This document shows positions 51,892 to 63,859 of a DNA stretch of 64,000 nt, one piece after another; the first letter of the stretch is position 1; every line of letters begins with the position of its first letter. Position numbers and translations under genes: made by a program. Under the pieces are notes generated by a model. The model was not told the origin of the DNA. It worked only from the letters and a program-made list of their open reading frames with translations, and did not search any database. This DNA is from Streptomyces sp. NRRL F-5123 (GTDB lineage Bacteria > Actinomycetota > Actinomycetes > Streptomycetales > Streptomycetaceae). The stretch is from NCBI RefSeq assembly GCF_000721495.1, contig NZ_JOHY01000008.1, positions 248,001 to 312,000 on the forward strand, read 5' to 3'.

Positions 51892-53664
51892 GTGGCAGCA
51901 GCCAAGAAGGGCCGCAGGCCCTCGGGGAGCCAGGGATACCCCGGGCGCGCTCTGGCCGTGATCCTCATCGCCCTGGTGGCGCTGACCGGTGGGATCTTCC
52001 TCACCGGTGACCGCACACCCCGGCTGGGCATCGACCTCGCCGGTGGTGTGAGCATCACCCTGACCGCTCGTGACGGCCAGGGCAGTGCGGTGAACAAGGC
52101 GAACATGAACACCGCGGTCAACATCATCAGCAACCGGGTCAACGGCCTGGGTGTCTCCGAGGCGGAGGTGCAGACCGAGGGATCGAAGAACATCATCGTC
52201 AACATCCCGAAGGGCACCAACGCCGACCAGGCGGAGAAGCAGGTCAACACCACGGCGAAGATGTACTTCCGCCAGGTGCTCGCGGCGGGTGCGGGCACCC
52301 CCGCCCCGGCCGGGACTCCGACCCCGAGCGCCTCGGGCAGCGCCACCCCGTCTCCCGGCGCGAGCAGCACGGCGACCCCCAAGGCCACCGGCAGCGCGAC
52401 GAGCAGCCCCACGGCCAGCTCCTCCGCGCAGGGCCGCGCGGTCAGCGGCGCCCTGACCTCCTCGGTCGACAAGGCGCCCACCCCGCTGCCCTCCCCGTCG
52501 GCCACCGACGGCACGGGCGCCGCGAGCGGTGACTCCAGCACCGACACCAGCATCCCCGCCGACCTCCAGGCGAAGTACGCCGCGCTCGACTGCACGAACG
52601 TCAAGCAGCGCACCGCCGCCCAGGAGGCCGCCGGCGACCCGACCAAGAAGGTCGTCACCTGCGGCGACGAGGGCGGTGCCTGGAACAAGTACGTGCTCGG
52701 CCCGTCCGTGATCGACGGCAAGCGCATCTCCGGCGCGAACGCGGCCTTCGACACCCAGCAGGGCAACGGCTGGGTCGTCAACCTGACGTTCGACTCCAAG
52801 GGCGCCGGCCAGTTCACCTCGGTGACCAGCAACCTGGCAAGCCAGCAGGACCCGAACAACCGCTTCGCGATCGTGCTGGACGGCAATGTCCAGTCCGCCC
52901 CGGCGGTCCACGAGGCGCTGCCCGGCGGCAGCGCGCAGATCTCCGGCTCCTTCAAGCAGTCGGAGGCCCAGGACCTGGCGAACGTCCTCAAGTACGGCTC
53001 GCTGCCGCTGGCGTTCGACATCTCCGACAAGACCACCGTCTCCGCCGCCCTCGGCGGCGAGCAGCTGCACGGCGGCCTGATCGCCGGCGCAGTCGGCCTG
53101 GCGCTGGTCGTGCTCTACATGTTCGCCTACTACCGCGGGCTGAGCCTCGTCGCCATCGCGAGCCTCCTGGTCTCCGCGGGCCTGACGTACACGATCATGT
53201 GCCTGCTCGGCCGGGCCATCGGCTTCGCGCTGAACCTGCCGGCCGTCGCCGGTGCGATCGTCGCCATCGGTATCACCGCCGACTCCTTCATCGTGTTCTT
53301 CGAACGCATAAGGGACGAGTTGCGCGAGGGCCGGTCGCTGCAGCCCGCGGTCGCCCGCGGCTGGCCGCGTGCCCGGCGCACCATCCTGGTGTCCGACTTC
53401 GTGTCCTTCCTGGCCGCGGCGGTGCTCTACGTCGTGACCGTCGGCAAGGTCCGCGGCTTCGCCTTCACGCTGGGTCTGACGACGCTGCTCGACGTCGCGG
53501 TGGTCTTCCTCTTCACCAAGCCGCTGATGACCATCCTGGCCCGCCGCAAGTTCTTCGCCGACGGCCACAAGTGGTCCGGGCTCAACCCGCAGAGCCTTGG
53601 AGTCAAGGCGCCGCTGCGCCGTGTCCGCCGTACCCCCAGCAGCACCGAGACGAAGGAAGCCTGA
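51892..53664 (+). CDS. secD: Protein translocase subunit SecD
   Basis: This 590-aa proton-driven Sec subunit pulls preproteins from SecYEG. It has an N-terminal helix (LAVILIALVALTGGIFLTG), the D1 sequence RLGIDLAGGVSITL, and a periplasmic P1 domain interrupted by about 85 residues of Ser/Thr/Pro/Ala low complexity (52300-52560). Five C-terminal helices follow, with the SecD/F signature GITADSFIVFFERIRDELREG. The insert is characteristic of streptomycete SecD. The GTG start follows GGGAGACACAAG. SecD and SecF overlap by 1 nt. Confidence 0.95.
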   Translation: MAAAKKGRRPSGSQGYPGRALAVILIALVALTGGIFLTGDRTPRLGIDLAGGVSITLTARDGQGSAVNKANMNTAVNIISNRVNGLGVSEAEVQTEGSKNIIVNIPKGTNADQAEKQVNTTAKMYFRQVLAAGAGTPAPAGTPTPSASGSATPSPGASSTATPKATGSATSSPTASSSAQGRAVSGALTSSVDKAPTPLPSPSATDGTGAASGDSSTDTSIPADLQAKYAALDCTNVKQRTAAQEAAGDPTKKVVTCGDEGGAWNKYVLGPSVIDGKRISGANAAFDTQQGNGWVVNLTFDSKGAGQFTSVTSNLASQQDPNNRFAIVLDGNVQSAPAVHEALPGGSAQISGSFKQSEAQDLANVLKYGSLPLAFDISDKTTVSAALGGEQLHGGLIAGAVGLALVVLYMFAYYRGLSLVAIASLLVSAGLTYTIMCLLGRAIGFALNLPAVAGAIVAIGITADSFIVFFERIRDELREGRSLQPAVARGWPRARRTILVSDFVSFLAAAVLYVVTVGKVRGFAFTLGLTTLLDVAVVFLFTKPLMTILARRKFFADGHKWSGLNPQSLGVKAPLRRVRRTPSSTETKEA

Positions 53665-54863
53665 TGTCCAAGCTCGGCACTCTCGGTCACCGGCTGCACC
53701 GGGGCGAGGTCAGCTACGACTTCGTCGGCAAGCGGAAGATCTGGTACGGCGTCTCGATCCTGATCACGGTCGTCGCGATCGTCGGCCTGGTGGTGAACGG
53801 CCTCAAGCTCGGTATCGAGTTCAAGGGCGGCGCGGTCTTCACCACACCGAAGACCTCGATGTCGACCTCGCAGGTGCACGACCGGATCAGCGGCGACACC
53901 GCGGGCCACCCGGCGACGATCCAGAAGCTGGGCAACGGCGGGATGCGCATCCAGGTCAGCGACATCTCGACGCAGACCTCCAAGGACATCCAGCAGAAGA
54001 TCGCCGACGACCTGAAGATCGACAAGTCGAAGCTCGACGCGGAGATCGTCGGCCCGAGCTGGGGCAAGGAGATCTCCAAGAAGGCCTTCCAGGGCCTGAT
54101 CATCTTCCTGGTGCTGGTGGTCGTCTACCTGGCGATCGCCTTCGAGTGGCGAATGGCGGCCGCGGCGCTCGTCGCCCTGTTGCACGACCTGACGATCACC
54201 ACCGGCGTGTACGCCATCGTCGGCTTCGAGGTCACGCCGGGCACGGTCATCGGTCTGCTCACGATCCTCGGTTACTCCCTCTACGACACCGTCGTCGTCT
54301 TCGACGGTCTGAAGGAAGCCACCAAGGACATCACCAAGCAGAACCAGAAGACCTACAGCGAGCTGGCCAACCGCAGCCTCAACGGCACCCTGGTGCGGTC
54401 GATCAACACCACCGTGGTCGCGCTGCTGCCGGTCGCCGCGCTGCTCTTCATCGGCGGCGGCCTGCTCGGCGCCGGTGTGCTCAACGACATCGCGCTCGCC
54501 CTCTTCGTCGGCCTCACCGCCGGTGCGTACTCCTCGATCTTCATCGCCACCCCGATCGTGGCGGAGCTGAAGGAGCAGGAGCCGCAGATGAAGTCGCTGC
54601 GCAAGCGGGTGCTGGCCAAGCGCAAGGCCGACGCGGCCAAGGCCAAGGAGGCCGCCGCCCGCGGCGAGGACCCGGAGGACGCGTCCGCGGAGGCCTCCGG
54701 GAGCGACGACGGCGACGACGACGGCGACGACGCCGCCACTGCCGCGGCGGGGGCCGGGGTGGTCTCCCCGCGCGCCCAGAGCGGTACGCGCCCGCGCAGC
54801 CAGCCGGGCAGCCGCGGCAACGGCCGCGGTGGACGGGGCCGCCCCTCCGGCCGGCGGCGCTGA
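53664..54863 (+). CDS. secF: Protein translocase subunit SecF
   Basis: This 399-aa partner of SecD has FKGGAVFT in the first periplasmic loop and the family signature GYSLYDTVVVFDGLKEATKD in the membrane half. The long C-terminal tail is acidic then Arg/Gly rich (SGDD-type, ending GRGGRGRPSGRRR). GAAGGAAG precedes the ATG, and the start overlaps the secD stop by one base. Confidence 0.95.
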   Translation: MSKLGTLGHRLHRGEVSYDFVGKRKIWYGVSILITVVAIVGLVVNGLKLGIEFKGGAVFTTPKTSMSTSQVHDRISGDTAGHPATIQKLGNGGMRIQVSDISTQTSKDIQQKIADDLKIDKSKLDAEIVGPSWGKEISKKAFQGLIIFLVLVVVYLAIAFEWRMAAAALVALLHDLTITTGVYAIVGFEVTPGTVIGLLTILGYSLYDTVVVFDGLKEATKDITKQNQKTYSELANRSLNGTLVRSINTTVVALLPVAALLFIGGGLLGAGVLNDIALALFVGLTAGAYSSIFIATPIVAELKEQEPQMKSLRKRVLAKRKADAAKAKEAAARGEDPEDASAEASGSDDGDDDGDDAATAAAGAGVVSPRAQSGTRPRSQPGSRGNGRGGRGRPSGRRR

Positions 54864-55032
54864 GACCGCGCACCGCACGATCCCCACGGAAGCCGCCCGG
54901 TCGCCACGGCCGGGCGGCTTCCGCGCGTCCGGCGGGGGACAATGGACCGCGCGCCGTCCGGAGCGGCCCGCGCGCCCGCAGCCCCGCCCCCACCCCTGTC
55001 CCGACGAACGAGAAGAGCCGAGGAACACCCTG

Positions 55033-55593
55033 ATGACCACCACGGAGACCCCGTCCGCCGAGCTGCGCGAGCTGCTGCTCGCCCACATCAGGGACGTCCC
55101 GGACTACCCGGAGCCCGGTGTGATGTTCAAGGACATCACCCCCCTGCTGGCCGATCCCGGGGCTTTCGGCGCGCTCGTCGAGGCGCTCGCGGAGCTGTGC
55201 GCCCGGCACGGCGCCACCAAGGTCGTCGGGCTGGAGGCGCGCGGCTTCATCCTGGCGGCCCCCGCGGCGGTACGGGCCGGGGTCGGCTTCGTTCCCGTGC
55301 GCAAGGCGGGCAAGCTGCCCGGCGCGGTGCACGGGCAGGCGTACCAGCTGGAGTACGGCACCGCCGAGATCGAGGTGCACACCGACGCCTTCGCCCCGGA
55401 CGACCGGGTGCTGGTGATCGACGACGTGCTGGCCACCGGCGGCACCGCGGAGGCCGGCGTCGCGCTGATCCGCCAGGCCGGCGCGACCGTGGCGGGCCTC
55501 GCGGTCCTGCTGGAGCTGAGCTTCCTCGGGGGGCGCGAGCGCCTGCTCCCGGCGCTCGGTGGAGCGCCGCTGGACGCGCTGATCACGGTCTGA
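55033..55593 (+). CDS. apt: Adenine phosphoribosyltransferase
   Basis: This 186-aa type I PRTase recycles adenine to AMP. The PRPP-binding motif VLVIDDVLATGGTAEAG is complete, and GLEARGFILAAPAAV and RKAGKLPGAV match APT. GAGGAAC precedes the ATG. It lies upstream of relA, whose product controls purine nucleotide levels; the pairing is conserved in actinobacteria. Confidence 0.94.
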   Translation: MTTTETPSAELRELLLAHIRDVPDYPEPGVMFKDITPLLADPGAFGALVEALAELCARHGATKVVGLEARGFILAAPAAVRAGVGFVPVRKAGKLPGAVHGQAYQLEYGTAEIEVHTDAFAPDDRVLVIDDVLATGGTAEAGVALIRQAGATVAGLAVLLELSFLGGRERLLPALGGAPLDALITV

Positions 55594-55839
55594 AGCAGCC
55601 GGGCGCAAGCTGACGCAGCCGGGCGCAGCCCGACGCGGCCGGGACAGCGCCCGACCACTGCCGACACCGTCCGTCACCGTCCGAAAACCGCGGGTCCCGG
55701 TCGCCTGACGCCCCTGGCGCCCCACGAGCCGTGCCACGTACCGGCTGGTGGTGCGGTGGGGGGTGCCCGGGCACCGCGCACGCCCGGGTGTCCGCACAGG
55801 TCGATACCATGGGATTCCTACCGCGCGTGAGGAGTGCAC

Positions 55840-58299
<2,460 letters not shown>

Positions 58300-58352
58300 C
58301 GCAGACCCGCAGCGGGGCGCTGAGCGCCGCTGCGGGCCCCCGGACAGCGGAA

Positions 58353-58387
58353 AGCGGCTCCCGGTGCCTCGCGCACCGGGAGCCGCT
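58353..58387. terminator. Hairpin between convergent relA and DUF349 genes
   Basis: AGCGGCTCCCGGTGC (58353-58367) pairs perfectly with GCACCGGGAGCCGCT (58373-58387) around CTCGC. It is likely to terminate both genes. Confidence 0.7.
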
Positions 58388-58412
58388 CCGTGTCACCCGA
58401 CGGGCCGGGCGG

Positions 58413-59642
58413 TCAGCCGCCGAACTCCTGGAGGCCCTTGAGCGCCTGGTCCAGCAGCGCCTGGCGGCCCTCCAGCTCGGCCGCGAGCTTGTCCGCCCTG
58501 GCGGTGTTGCCCGCCGCGCGCGCCGTGTCGATCTGGCCGCGCAGCTTGTCCACCGCCGCCTGCAGCTGGCCGGTCAGACCCTGGGCGCGGGCCCGTACCT
58601 CGGGGTTGGTGCGCCGCCACTCGGCTTCCTCGGACTCCGCGAGCGCCCGCTCGACGGCGTGCATCCGCGACTCGATACGCGGCCGGGCGTCGCGCGGCAC
58701 ATGGCCGATGCCCTCCCAGCGCTCGTTGATCGTGCGGAAGGCGGCGCGGGCCGCCTTGAGGTCCGTCACCGGCAGCAGCTTCTCGGCCTCGACGACCAGC
58801 TGCTCCTTGGCCGCCAGGTTGTCGCGCTGCTCGCCGTCCCGCTCGGCGAAGACCTCGGAGCGAGCGGCGAAGAAGACGTCCTGGGCCCCGCGGAAACGAT
58901 TCCACAGGTCGTCCTCGGCCTCGCGCTGCGCACGGCCCGCGGCCTTCCACTCGGTCATCAGCTCGCGGTAGCGGGCCGCGGTCGGCCCCCAGTCGGTGGA
59001 GTCCGACAGCGACTGCGCCTCGGTGACCAGCTTCTCCTTGGTGCGCCGGGCCTGCTCGCGCTGCGCGTCCAGCGACGCGAAGTGCGCCTTGCGGCGCTTG
59101 GAGAACACCGACCGCGCGTGGCTGAAGCGGTGCCACAGCTCGTCGTCGCTCTTGCGGTCCAGCCGGGGCAGGCCCTTCCACGTGTCGACCAGCGCCCGCA
59201 GCCGCTCACCCGCGGTGCGCCACTGCTCGCTCTCCGCCAACTGCTCGGCCTCGGCGACCAGTTGCTCCTTGGCGGACCTGGCCTCCTCGCTCTGCCGCGC
59301 CTTGGCCGCGCGGCGCTCCTCACGCCGCGAGTCGACCAGCGCGACGAGCGCGTCCAGCCGACCGGCCAGCGCCGCCAGGTCCCCGACCGCGTGCCCCTCG
59401 TCCACGGCCGCCCGCAGGTGCTCGATCGCGGCCAGCGCGTCCTTGGGCGCGAGGTCCGTGGTCTGCACCCGGCGTTCCAGGAGGCCGATCTCCACGACGA
59501 GCCCCTCGTACTTGCGCTCGAAGTAGGCGAGGGCCTCCGCGGGGGAGCCCGCCTGCCACGAACCGACCTCCTTCTCCCCGTCGGCCGTACGCACGTACAC
59601 GGTCCCCGTCTCATCGACGCGGCCCCACGGGTCGCTGCTCAC
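58413..59642 (-). CDS. DUF349 coiled-coil protein
   Basis: This 409-aa charged helical protein has several DUF349 repeats (W-K-x-A/G-pattern segments such as LVDTWKGLPRL, LMTEWKAAGRAQREAEDDLW and FRTINERWEGIGHVPRD). Glu/Lys/Arg heptads and a C-terminal QGLTGQLQAAVDKLRG complete it. In actinobacteria DUF349 proteins are of unknown function, sometimes linked to RNA or membrane processes. GGAGGAGG lies 6 nt before the GTG, the strongest ribosome-binding site in this part. It converges on relA. Confidence 0.85.
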   Translation of the reverse strand: MSSDPWGRVDETGTVYVRTADGEKEVGSWQAGSPAEALAYFERKYEGLVVEIGLLERRVQTTDLAPKDALAAIEHLRAAVDEGHAVGDLAALAGRLDALVALVDSRREERRAAKARQSEEARSAKEQLVAEAEQLAESEQWRTAGERLRALVDTWKGLPRLDRKSDDELWHRFSHARSVFSKRRKAHFASLDAQREQARRTKEKLVTEAQSLSDSTDWGPTAARYRELMTEWKAAGRAQREAEDDLWNRFRGAQDVFFAARSEVFAERDGEQRDNLAAKEQLVVEAEKLLPVTDLKAARAAFRTINERWEGIGHVPRDARPRIESRMHAVERALAESEEAEWRRTNPEVRARAQGLTGQLQAAVDKLRGQIDTARAAGNTARADKLAAELEGRQALLDQALKGLQEFGG

Positions 59643-59813
59643 AGCGCCTCCTCCACGTGATGCCCGGCCGGGTGGCGGCTCGACGGCATCGTCCACAGTG
59701 TCTCCCCCGGCGCAATCCCCGGGTGAATCTCCGGCCGGGCTGTGCGCACGGACCGGTCCAACGCCAACATAGGCGACCATCGCCCCGGCTGTCCGCATCC
59801 GGTGCGGCGGGAA

Positions 59814-60668
59814 TCAGGATTTGCCGACGGTCGCCTTGTTGATGACGACGGTGGCGTTCGGCGCCCCGTCGCCCTGCCCGCCGCTGTTCTCACCGGCGCC
59901 GGCGATCTTGTCCAGCACCTTGAGGCCGTCGGCGCTCAGGGTGCCGAACGGAGTGTAGTTGGGCTGCAGCGGGCTGTCCTTGTAGACCAGGAAGAACTGG
60001 CTCCCGCCGGTGTTCGGGCCGCTGTTGGCCATCGCCACGGTCCCGGCCGGGTACGTGACCGCGCCGGTCGAGTCGGCCTTGCCGAACGCCGTCAGGTTCT
60101 CGTCCGGGATCGAGTAGCCCGGGCCGCCGCTGCCGGAGGCCGTCGGGTCGCCGCACTGCAGCACGTAGATGCCCGCGCTGGTGAGCCGGTGGCAGCGGGT
60201 GTGGTCGAAGAAGCCCTTGTCGGCGAGGAACTTGAAGGAGTTCACCGTCTCCGGCGCCTTCGCCGCGTCCAGCGAGATCGGCATCGTGCCGCACGTGGTG
60301 TCGAGGGTGAAGGTGTACTTCGCGCTCTTGTCGATCGCCATCTTCGGCTTCGACTTCCAGGTGGTGGTGCCCGGGTTGCCCGCCGCGGGCTTCTCGCAGG
60401 GGTCGGCCGCCGCGGTGGGCGCCGCGGAAGCGCTGCCCGACGCGCTCGGAGTGCTGGACGCGCCCGCGGCGTCGTCCTTCTTCTTCGAGCTGCCGTCGAA
60501 GGCCCCCGCCGCCCACGCCCCGCCGGTGCCCGCGAGCGCGACCACCACGACCGCCGCGATCCCCGCGGTGCGCCGGCGCGCCCTGCGCTGGTGATCCACC
60601 CTGCGATTCTGCTGCCGCTCGAACTTCTCCCGGGCGAGCTGCCGCCGCCGCTGATCCTTGGTGACCAC
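59814..60668 (-). CDS. Membrane-anchored peptidyl-prolyl cis-trans isomerase (cyclophilin)
   Basis: This 284-aa protein has a basic cytoplasmic start (KDQRRRQLAREKFERQQNRR) and a membrane anchor (TAGIAAVVVVALAGTGGAWA). A Ser/Ala/Thr linker leads to the extracytoplasmic cyclophilin domain, with FFDHTRCHRLTSAGIYVLQCGD, AMANSGPNTGGSQFFLVY and YTPFGTL. The catalytic Arg and the GSQFF segment are present. It should help fold secreted proteins. The GTG at 60668 follows GGGAG. It lies upstream of the DUF349 gene on the same strand, with 171 bp between. Confidence 0.9.
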   Translation of the reverse strand: MVTKDQRRRQLAREKFERQQNRRVDHQRRARRRTAGIAAVVVVALAGTGGAWAAGAFDGSSKKKDDAAGASSTPSASGSASAAPTAAADPCEKPAAGNPGTTTWKSKPKMAIDKSAKYTFTLDTTCGTMPISLDAAKAPETVNSFKFLADKGFFDHTRCHRLTSAGIYVLQCGDPTASGSGGPGYSIPDENLTAFGKADSTGAVTYPAGTVAMANSGPNTGGSQFFLVYKDSPLQPNYTPFGTLSADGLKVLDKIAGAGENSGGQGDGAPNATVVINKATVGKS

Positions 60669-61031
60669 TTCGCCTGCTCCCGGTCGCTGGGCCGGACATG
60701 CCGGCCGCCTCGTGTACGCGTGTGTGCTCTTGCGTCTGTCTGGGGTCTGTCTGGGTAAGTCTGGTGCGGTTTGCTGTGTATCTGCTGGGGCGTGCACCCG
60801 GCCCGCAGAGGCATTCTGCCGCAGGCCGTGTGAGCTGTGCTTTTGCTGTGGGTCCACAGAGCGGGCGCGAACCCGTACGAGGGTGTGTCCGCAGATCTTC
60901 GCGTCCCGCGGCGGGTCGAGTCCAGTCCGCAAACACGCCGATGCGCGCCCGATACGAGTTCGCGACCGCGATGTTCTCGCCGGTAGGCTCGTGAGCTGCC
61001 GACACCGCCCGCGGACGACAGAAGGACGAAC
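60669..61031. other. 363-bp divergent promoter region of cyclophilin and MBL genes
   Basis: No gene is supported. The region is less GC-rich and contains two adjacent 11-bp copies of GTCTGTCTGGG (60734-60744, 60745-60755), then a related GTCTGG. These may be binding sites. No confident -10/-35 pair is seen. Confidence 0.4.
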
Positions 61032-61745
61032 GTGCTCATTGCCGGGTTCCCCGCCGGGGCCTGGGGGACCAACTGCTACGTGGTCGCCCCCGCCGCAGGC
61101 GAGGAGTGCGTGATCATCGACCCGGGCCACCTCGCGGCCCAGGGCGTCGAGGACATGCTCGCCAGACACCGCCTCAAGCCCGTCGCCGTCGTCCTCAGCC
61201 ACGGCCACATCGACCACGTCGCCTCGGTCGTCCCGGTGTGCGGCGCGCACGGCGTACCGGCGTATCTGCACCCTGCGGACCGCTACATGCTCACCGACCC
61301 GGAGAAGGCGCTCGGCCGCAGCATCGGCGCCGCGCTCATGGGGGAGCTGACCGTCGGCGAGCCCGACGACCTGCGGGAGCTCACCGACGGCGGCACGCTG
61401 TCGCTGGCCGGACTGGAGTTCTCCGTCGCGCACGCGCCCGGCCATACCAAGGGGTCGGTGACCTACCGGCTGCCGGAGGCCGCGGACGTCCCGTCCGTGC
61501 TGTTCTCCGGCGACCTGCTGTTCGCCGGCTCCGTCGGACGCACCGACCTGCCCGGGGGCTCCACGCCCGAGCTGTACGAGTCGCTGGCCCGCGTGTGCCT
61601 GCCGCTCGACGACTCCACCGTGGTGCTGTCGGGGCACGGCCCCCAGACGACCATCGGCCGCGAGCGCGCCACCAACCCGTACCTGGGCGAGGTGGCCCGC
61701 GGCCAGGGAGCCCCTGACACGGCGGCTCCCCGACGAGGATTGTGA
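61032..61745 (+). CDS. Metallo-beta-lactamase-fold hydrolase (glyoxalase II-like)
   Basis: This 237-aa protein has the HxHxDH zinc motif (His57, His59, Asp61, His62 in [12 protein letters not shown]), then HAPGHTKGS and the metal-bridging [18 protein letters not shown]. These are the features of the glyoxalase II/YcbL subgroup rather than beta-lactamases. The substrate is probably a thioester or glutathione/mycothiol adduct, but this is not shown. AGAAGGACG precedes the GTG. The stop overlaps hisS by 4 nt. Confidence 0.88.
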   Translation: MLIAGFPAGAWGTNCYVVAPAAGEECVIIDPGHLAAQGVEDMLARHRLKPVAVVLSHGHIDHVASVVPVCGAHGVPAYLHPADRYMLTDPEKALGRSIGAALMGELTVGEPDDLRELTDGGTLSLAGLEFSVAHAPGHTKGSVTYRLPEAADVPSVLFSGDLLFAGSVGRTDLPGGSTPELYESLARVCLPLDDSTVVLSGHGPQTTIGRERATNPYLGEVARGQGAPDTAAPRRGL

Positions 61746-63019
61746 CGACTGCTGACGTGAGCACCATCCAGGCCCCCAAGGGCACCTACGACCTGCTGCC
61801 GCCCGATTCGGCGGTCTACCTCGCGGTGCGCGAGGCCATCGCGGCACCGGCCCGCCGAGCCGGCTACGGCTACGTCGAGACCCCCGGCTTCGAACACGTG
61901 GAGCTGTTCTCCCGCGGGGTCGGCGAGTCCACCGACATCGTGACCAAGGAGATGTACACCCTCACCACCAAGGGCGGCACCGAGCTGGCACTGCGCCCCG
62001 AGGGCACCGCCTCGGTGCTGCGCGCGGCGCTGGAGGCCAACCTGCACAAGGCGGGCAACCTGCCGGTCAAGCTCTGGTACTCGGGCTCCTACTACCGCTA
62101 CGAGCGCCCGCAGGCCGGGCGCTACCGGCACTTCTCGCAGGTCGGCGCCGAGGCGATCGGCGCCGAGGACCCGATGCTGGACGCCGAGCTGGTCATCCTG
62201 GCCACGGACGCCTACCGGGCGCTCGGCCTGCGCGAGGTGCGGCTGCTGCTGAATTCGCTCGGCGACCGCGAGTGCCGCCCCGTCTACCGCGCCGCGCTCC
62301 AGGAGTTCCTGCGCGGGCTCGACCTGGACGAGGACACCCGCCGCCGGATCGAGATCAACCCGCTGCGGGTGCTGGACGACAAGCGCGAGTCCGTGCAGCG
62401 CCAGCTCGCCGGCGCGCCGAAGATCTCCGACCACCTGTGCGAGGCGTGCAAGGCCTACCACGAGCAGGTCCGCGAGCTGCTGGACGCGGCCGGCGTGGCC
62501 TACGAGGACGACCCGAGGCTGGTGCGCGGCCTGGACTACTACACCCGCACCACCTTCGAGTTCGTGCACGACGCGCTCGGCTCGCAGTCCGCGGTCGGCG
62601 GCGGCGGCCGCTACGACGGCCTGTCGGAGATGCTCGGCGGCCCCGCGCTGCCGTCCGTCGGCTGGGCACTCGGCGTGGACCGCACGGTGCTCGCGCTGCG
62701 CGCCGAGGGCGTGGAACTGCCCCTGCCCCGGGCCACCGACGTCTACGCGGTGCCGCTCGGCGAGGAGGCCCGGCGGGTCCTCTTCGGCGCCGTGACGCAG
62801 CTGCGCAGGGAAGGGGTCGCGGCGGACTTCGCCTACGGCGGCAAGGGCGTGAAGAACGCCATGAAGTCGGCCAACCGCTCCGGCGCCCGTTTCGCGCTCG
62901 TCGCGGGCGACCGGGACCTCGCCGACGGGGTGGCCCAGCTGAAGGACCTGGACAGCGGCGAGCAGGTCGCGGTGCCGCTCGACGCGATCGCCGCCGCGGT
63001 CAAGGAGAGGCTGGCGTAA
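61742..63019 (+). CDS. hisS: Histidyl-tRNA synthetase
   Basis: This 425-aa class II synthetase contains motif 2 [23 protein letters not shown], the histidine-binding [14 protein letters not shown] and GGGRYDGL, and the C-terminal anticodon-binding domain. GTG 61742 overlaps the MBL stop; GTG 61757 is an alternative. The MBL-hisS coupling is conserved in streptomycetes. Confidence 0.95.
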   Translation: MTTADVSTIQAPKGTYDLLPPDSAVYLAVREAIAAPARRAGYGYVETPGFEHVELFSRGVGESTDIVTKEMYTLTTKGGTELALRPEGTASVLRAALEANLHKAGNLPVKLWYSGSYYRYERPQAGRYRHFSQVGAEAIGAEDPMLDAELVILATDAYRALGLREVRLLLNSLGDRECRPVYRAALQEFLRGLDLDEDTRRRIEINPLRVLDDKRESVQRQLAGAPKISDHLCEACKAYHEQVRELLDAAGVAYEDDPRLVRGLDYYTRTTFEFVHDALGSQSAVGGGGRYDGLSEMLGGPALPSVGWALGVDRTVLALRAEGVELPLPRATDVYAVPLGEEARRVLFGAVTQLRREGVAADFAYGGKGVKNAMKSANRSGARFALVAGDRDLADGVAQLKDLDSGEQVAVPLDAIAAAVKERLA

Positions 63020-63121
63020 ACCGCTCCTTCGTGTACCAGGGCGGCGCAGGCTTATTCCCTCCTGACCGCTCTGGTGCACAATGAGTGTGCCCGCCCCCAC
63101 GGATCTGAGAGATCGGCGACC

Positions 63122-63781
63122 ATGACGACTTCCGCCCTGGACGAGACGCGTACCTCCGGAGAGAGCGCACCACGCCCGGCCGCCGAAGGCATCGTCGCGG
63201 GCAAGGCGTTCACCTGGCTGCTGGTGATCTGCGGCGCGCTGGGCCTGCTGGCCTCGTTCGTCATCACCGACGACAAGTTCAAGCTGCTCCAGGCCAAGGT
63301 CGAGGGTAAGTCGTACACCCCGGGATGCAGCCTCAACCCGATCATCTCCTGCGGCAGCGTGATGGAGAGCGACCAGGCGCACGTCTTCGGCTTCCAGAAC
63401 CCGATCATCGGCCTGGTGGCCTTCCCGGTGCTGATCACCCTGGCCGTGGGCATGTTGGCGGGCGCCCGCTACAAGGCCTGGTTCTGGTACGGGCTGCAGG
63501 CCGGCGGACTGTTCGGCGTGTGCTTCATCAGCTGGCTCCAGTACCAGACGATCTACAACATCAGCGCCATCTGCCTGTGGTGCTGCCTGGCCTGGATCGT
63601 GACCATCGCCACCTTCTGGTACACGGCGGTGCACAACATCAAGCACGGCCTGTACAAGGTGCCGGCCAAGGCGAAGGCGCTGGTGCTGGAGTTCCACTGG
63701 GTCGTGCCGGTGCTGTGGTACGGCATCATCGCGATGCTGATCCTGGTGCACTTCTGGTACTACTGGAAGACCGTCATCTGA
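63122..63781 (+). CDS. Vitamin K epoxide reductase family protein
   Basis: This 219-aa membrane oxidoreductase has about five helices. The loop Cys pair Cys69/Cys77 is in TPGCSLNPIISCGSV and the catalytic CLWC motif (Cys151, Cys154) is in ISAICLWCCLAW. Bacterial VKOR proteins reoxidise DsbA-like proteins through quinones, so it may form disulfides in secreted proteins. No periplasmic DsbA gene is adjacent. The ATG at 63122 is preceded only by a weak GAGAG. Confidence 0.88.
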   Translation: MTTSALDETRTSGESAPRPAAEGIVAGKAFTWLLVICGALGLLASFVITDDKFKLLQAKVEGKSYTPGCSLNPIISCGSVMESDQAHVFGFQNPIIGLVAFPVLITLAVGMLAGARYKAWFWYGLQAGGLFGVCFISWLQYQTIYNISAICLWCCLAWIVTIATFWYTAVHNIKHGLYKVPAKAKALVLEFHWVVPVLWYGIIAMLILVHFWYYWKTVI

Positions 63782-63859
63782 TCTTGGTCCGGGCTGCCCG
63801 CGGGCGGCTCCGGCCGCCGGGGATCCCGGCTGTCAGTGCCGTGACCTAGGCTTCAGGAC

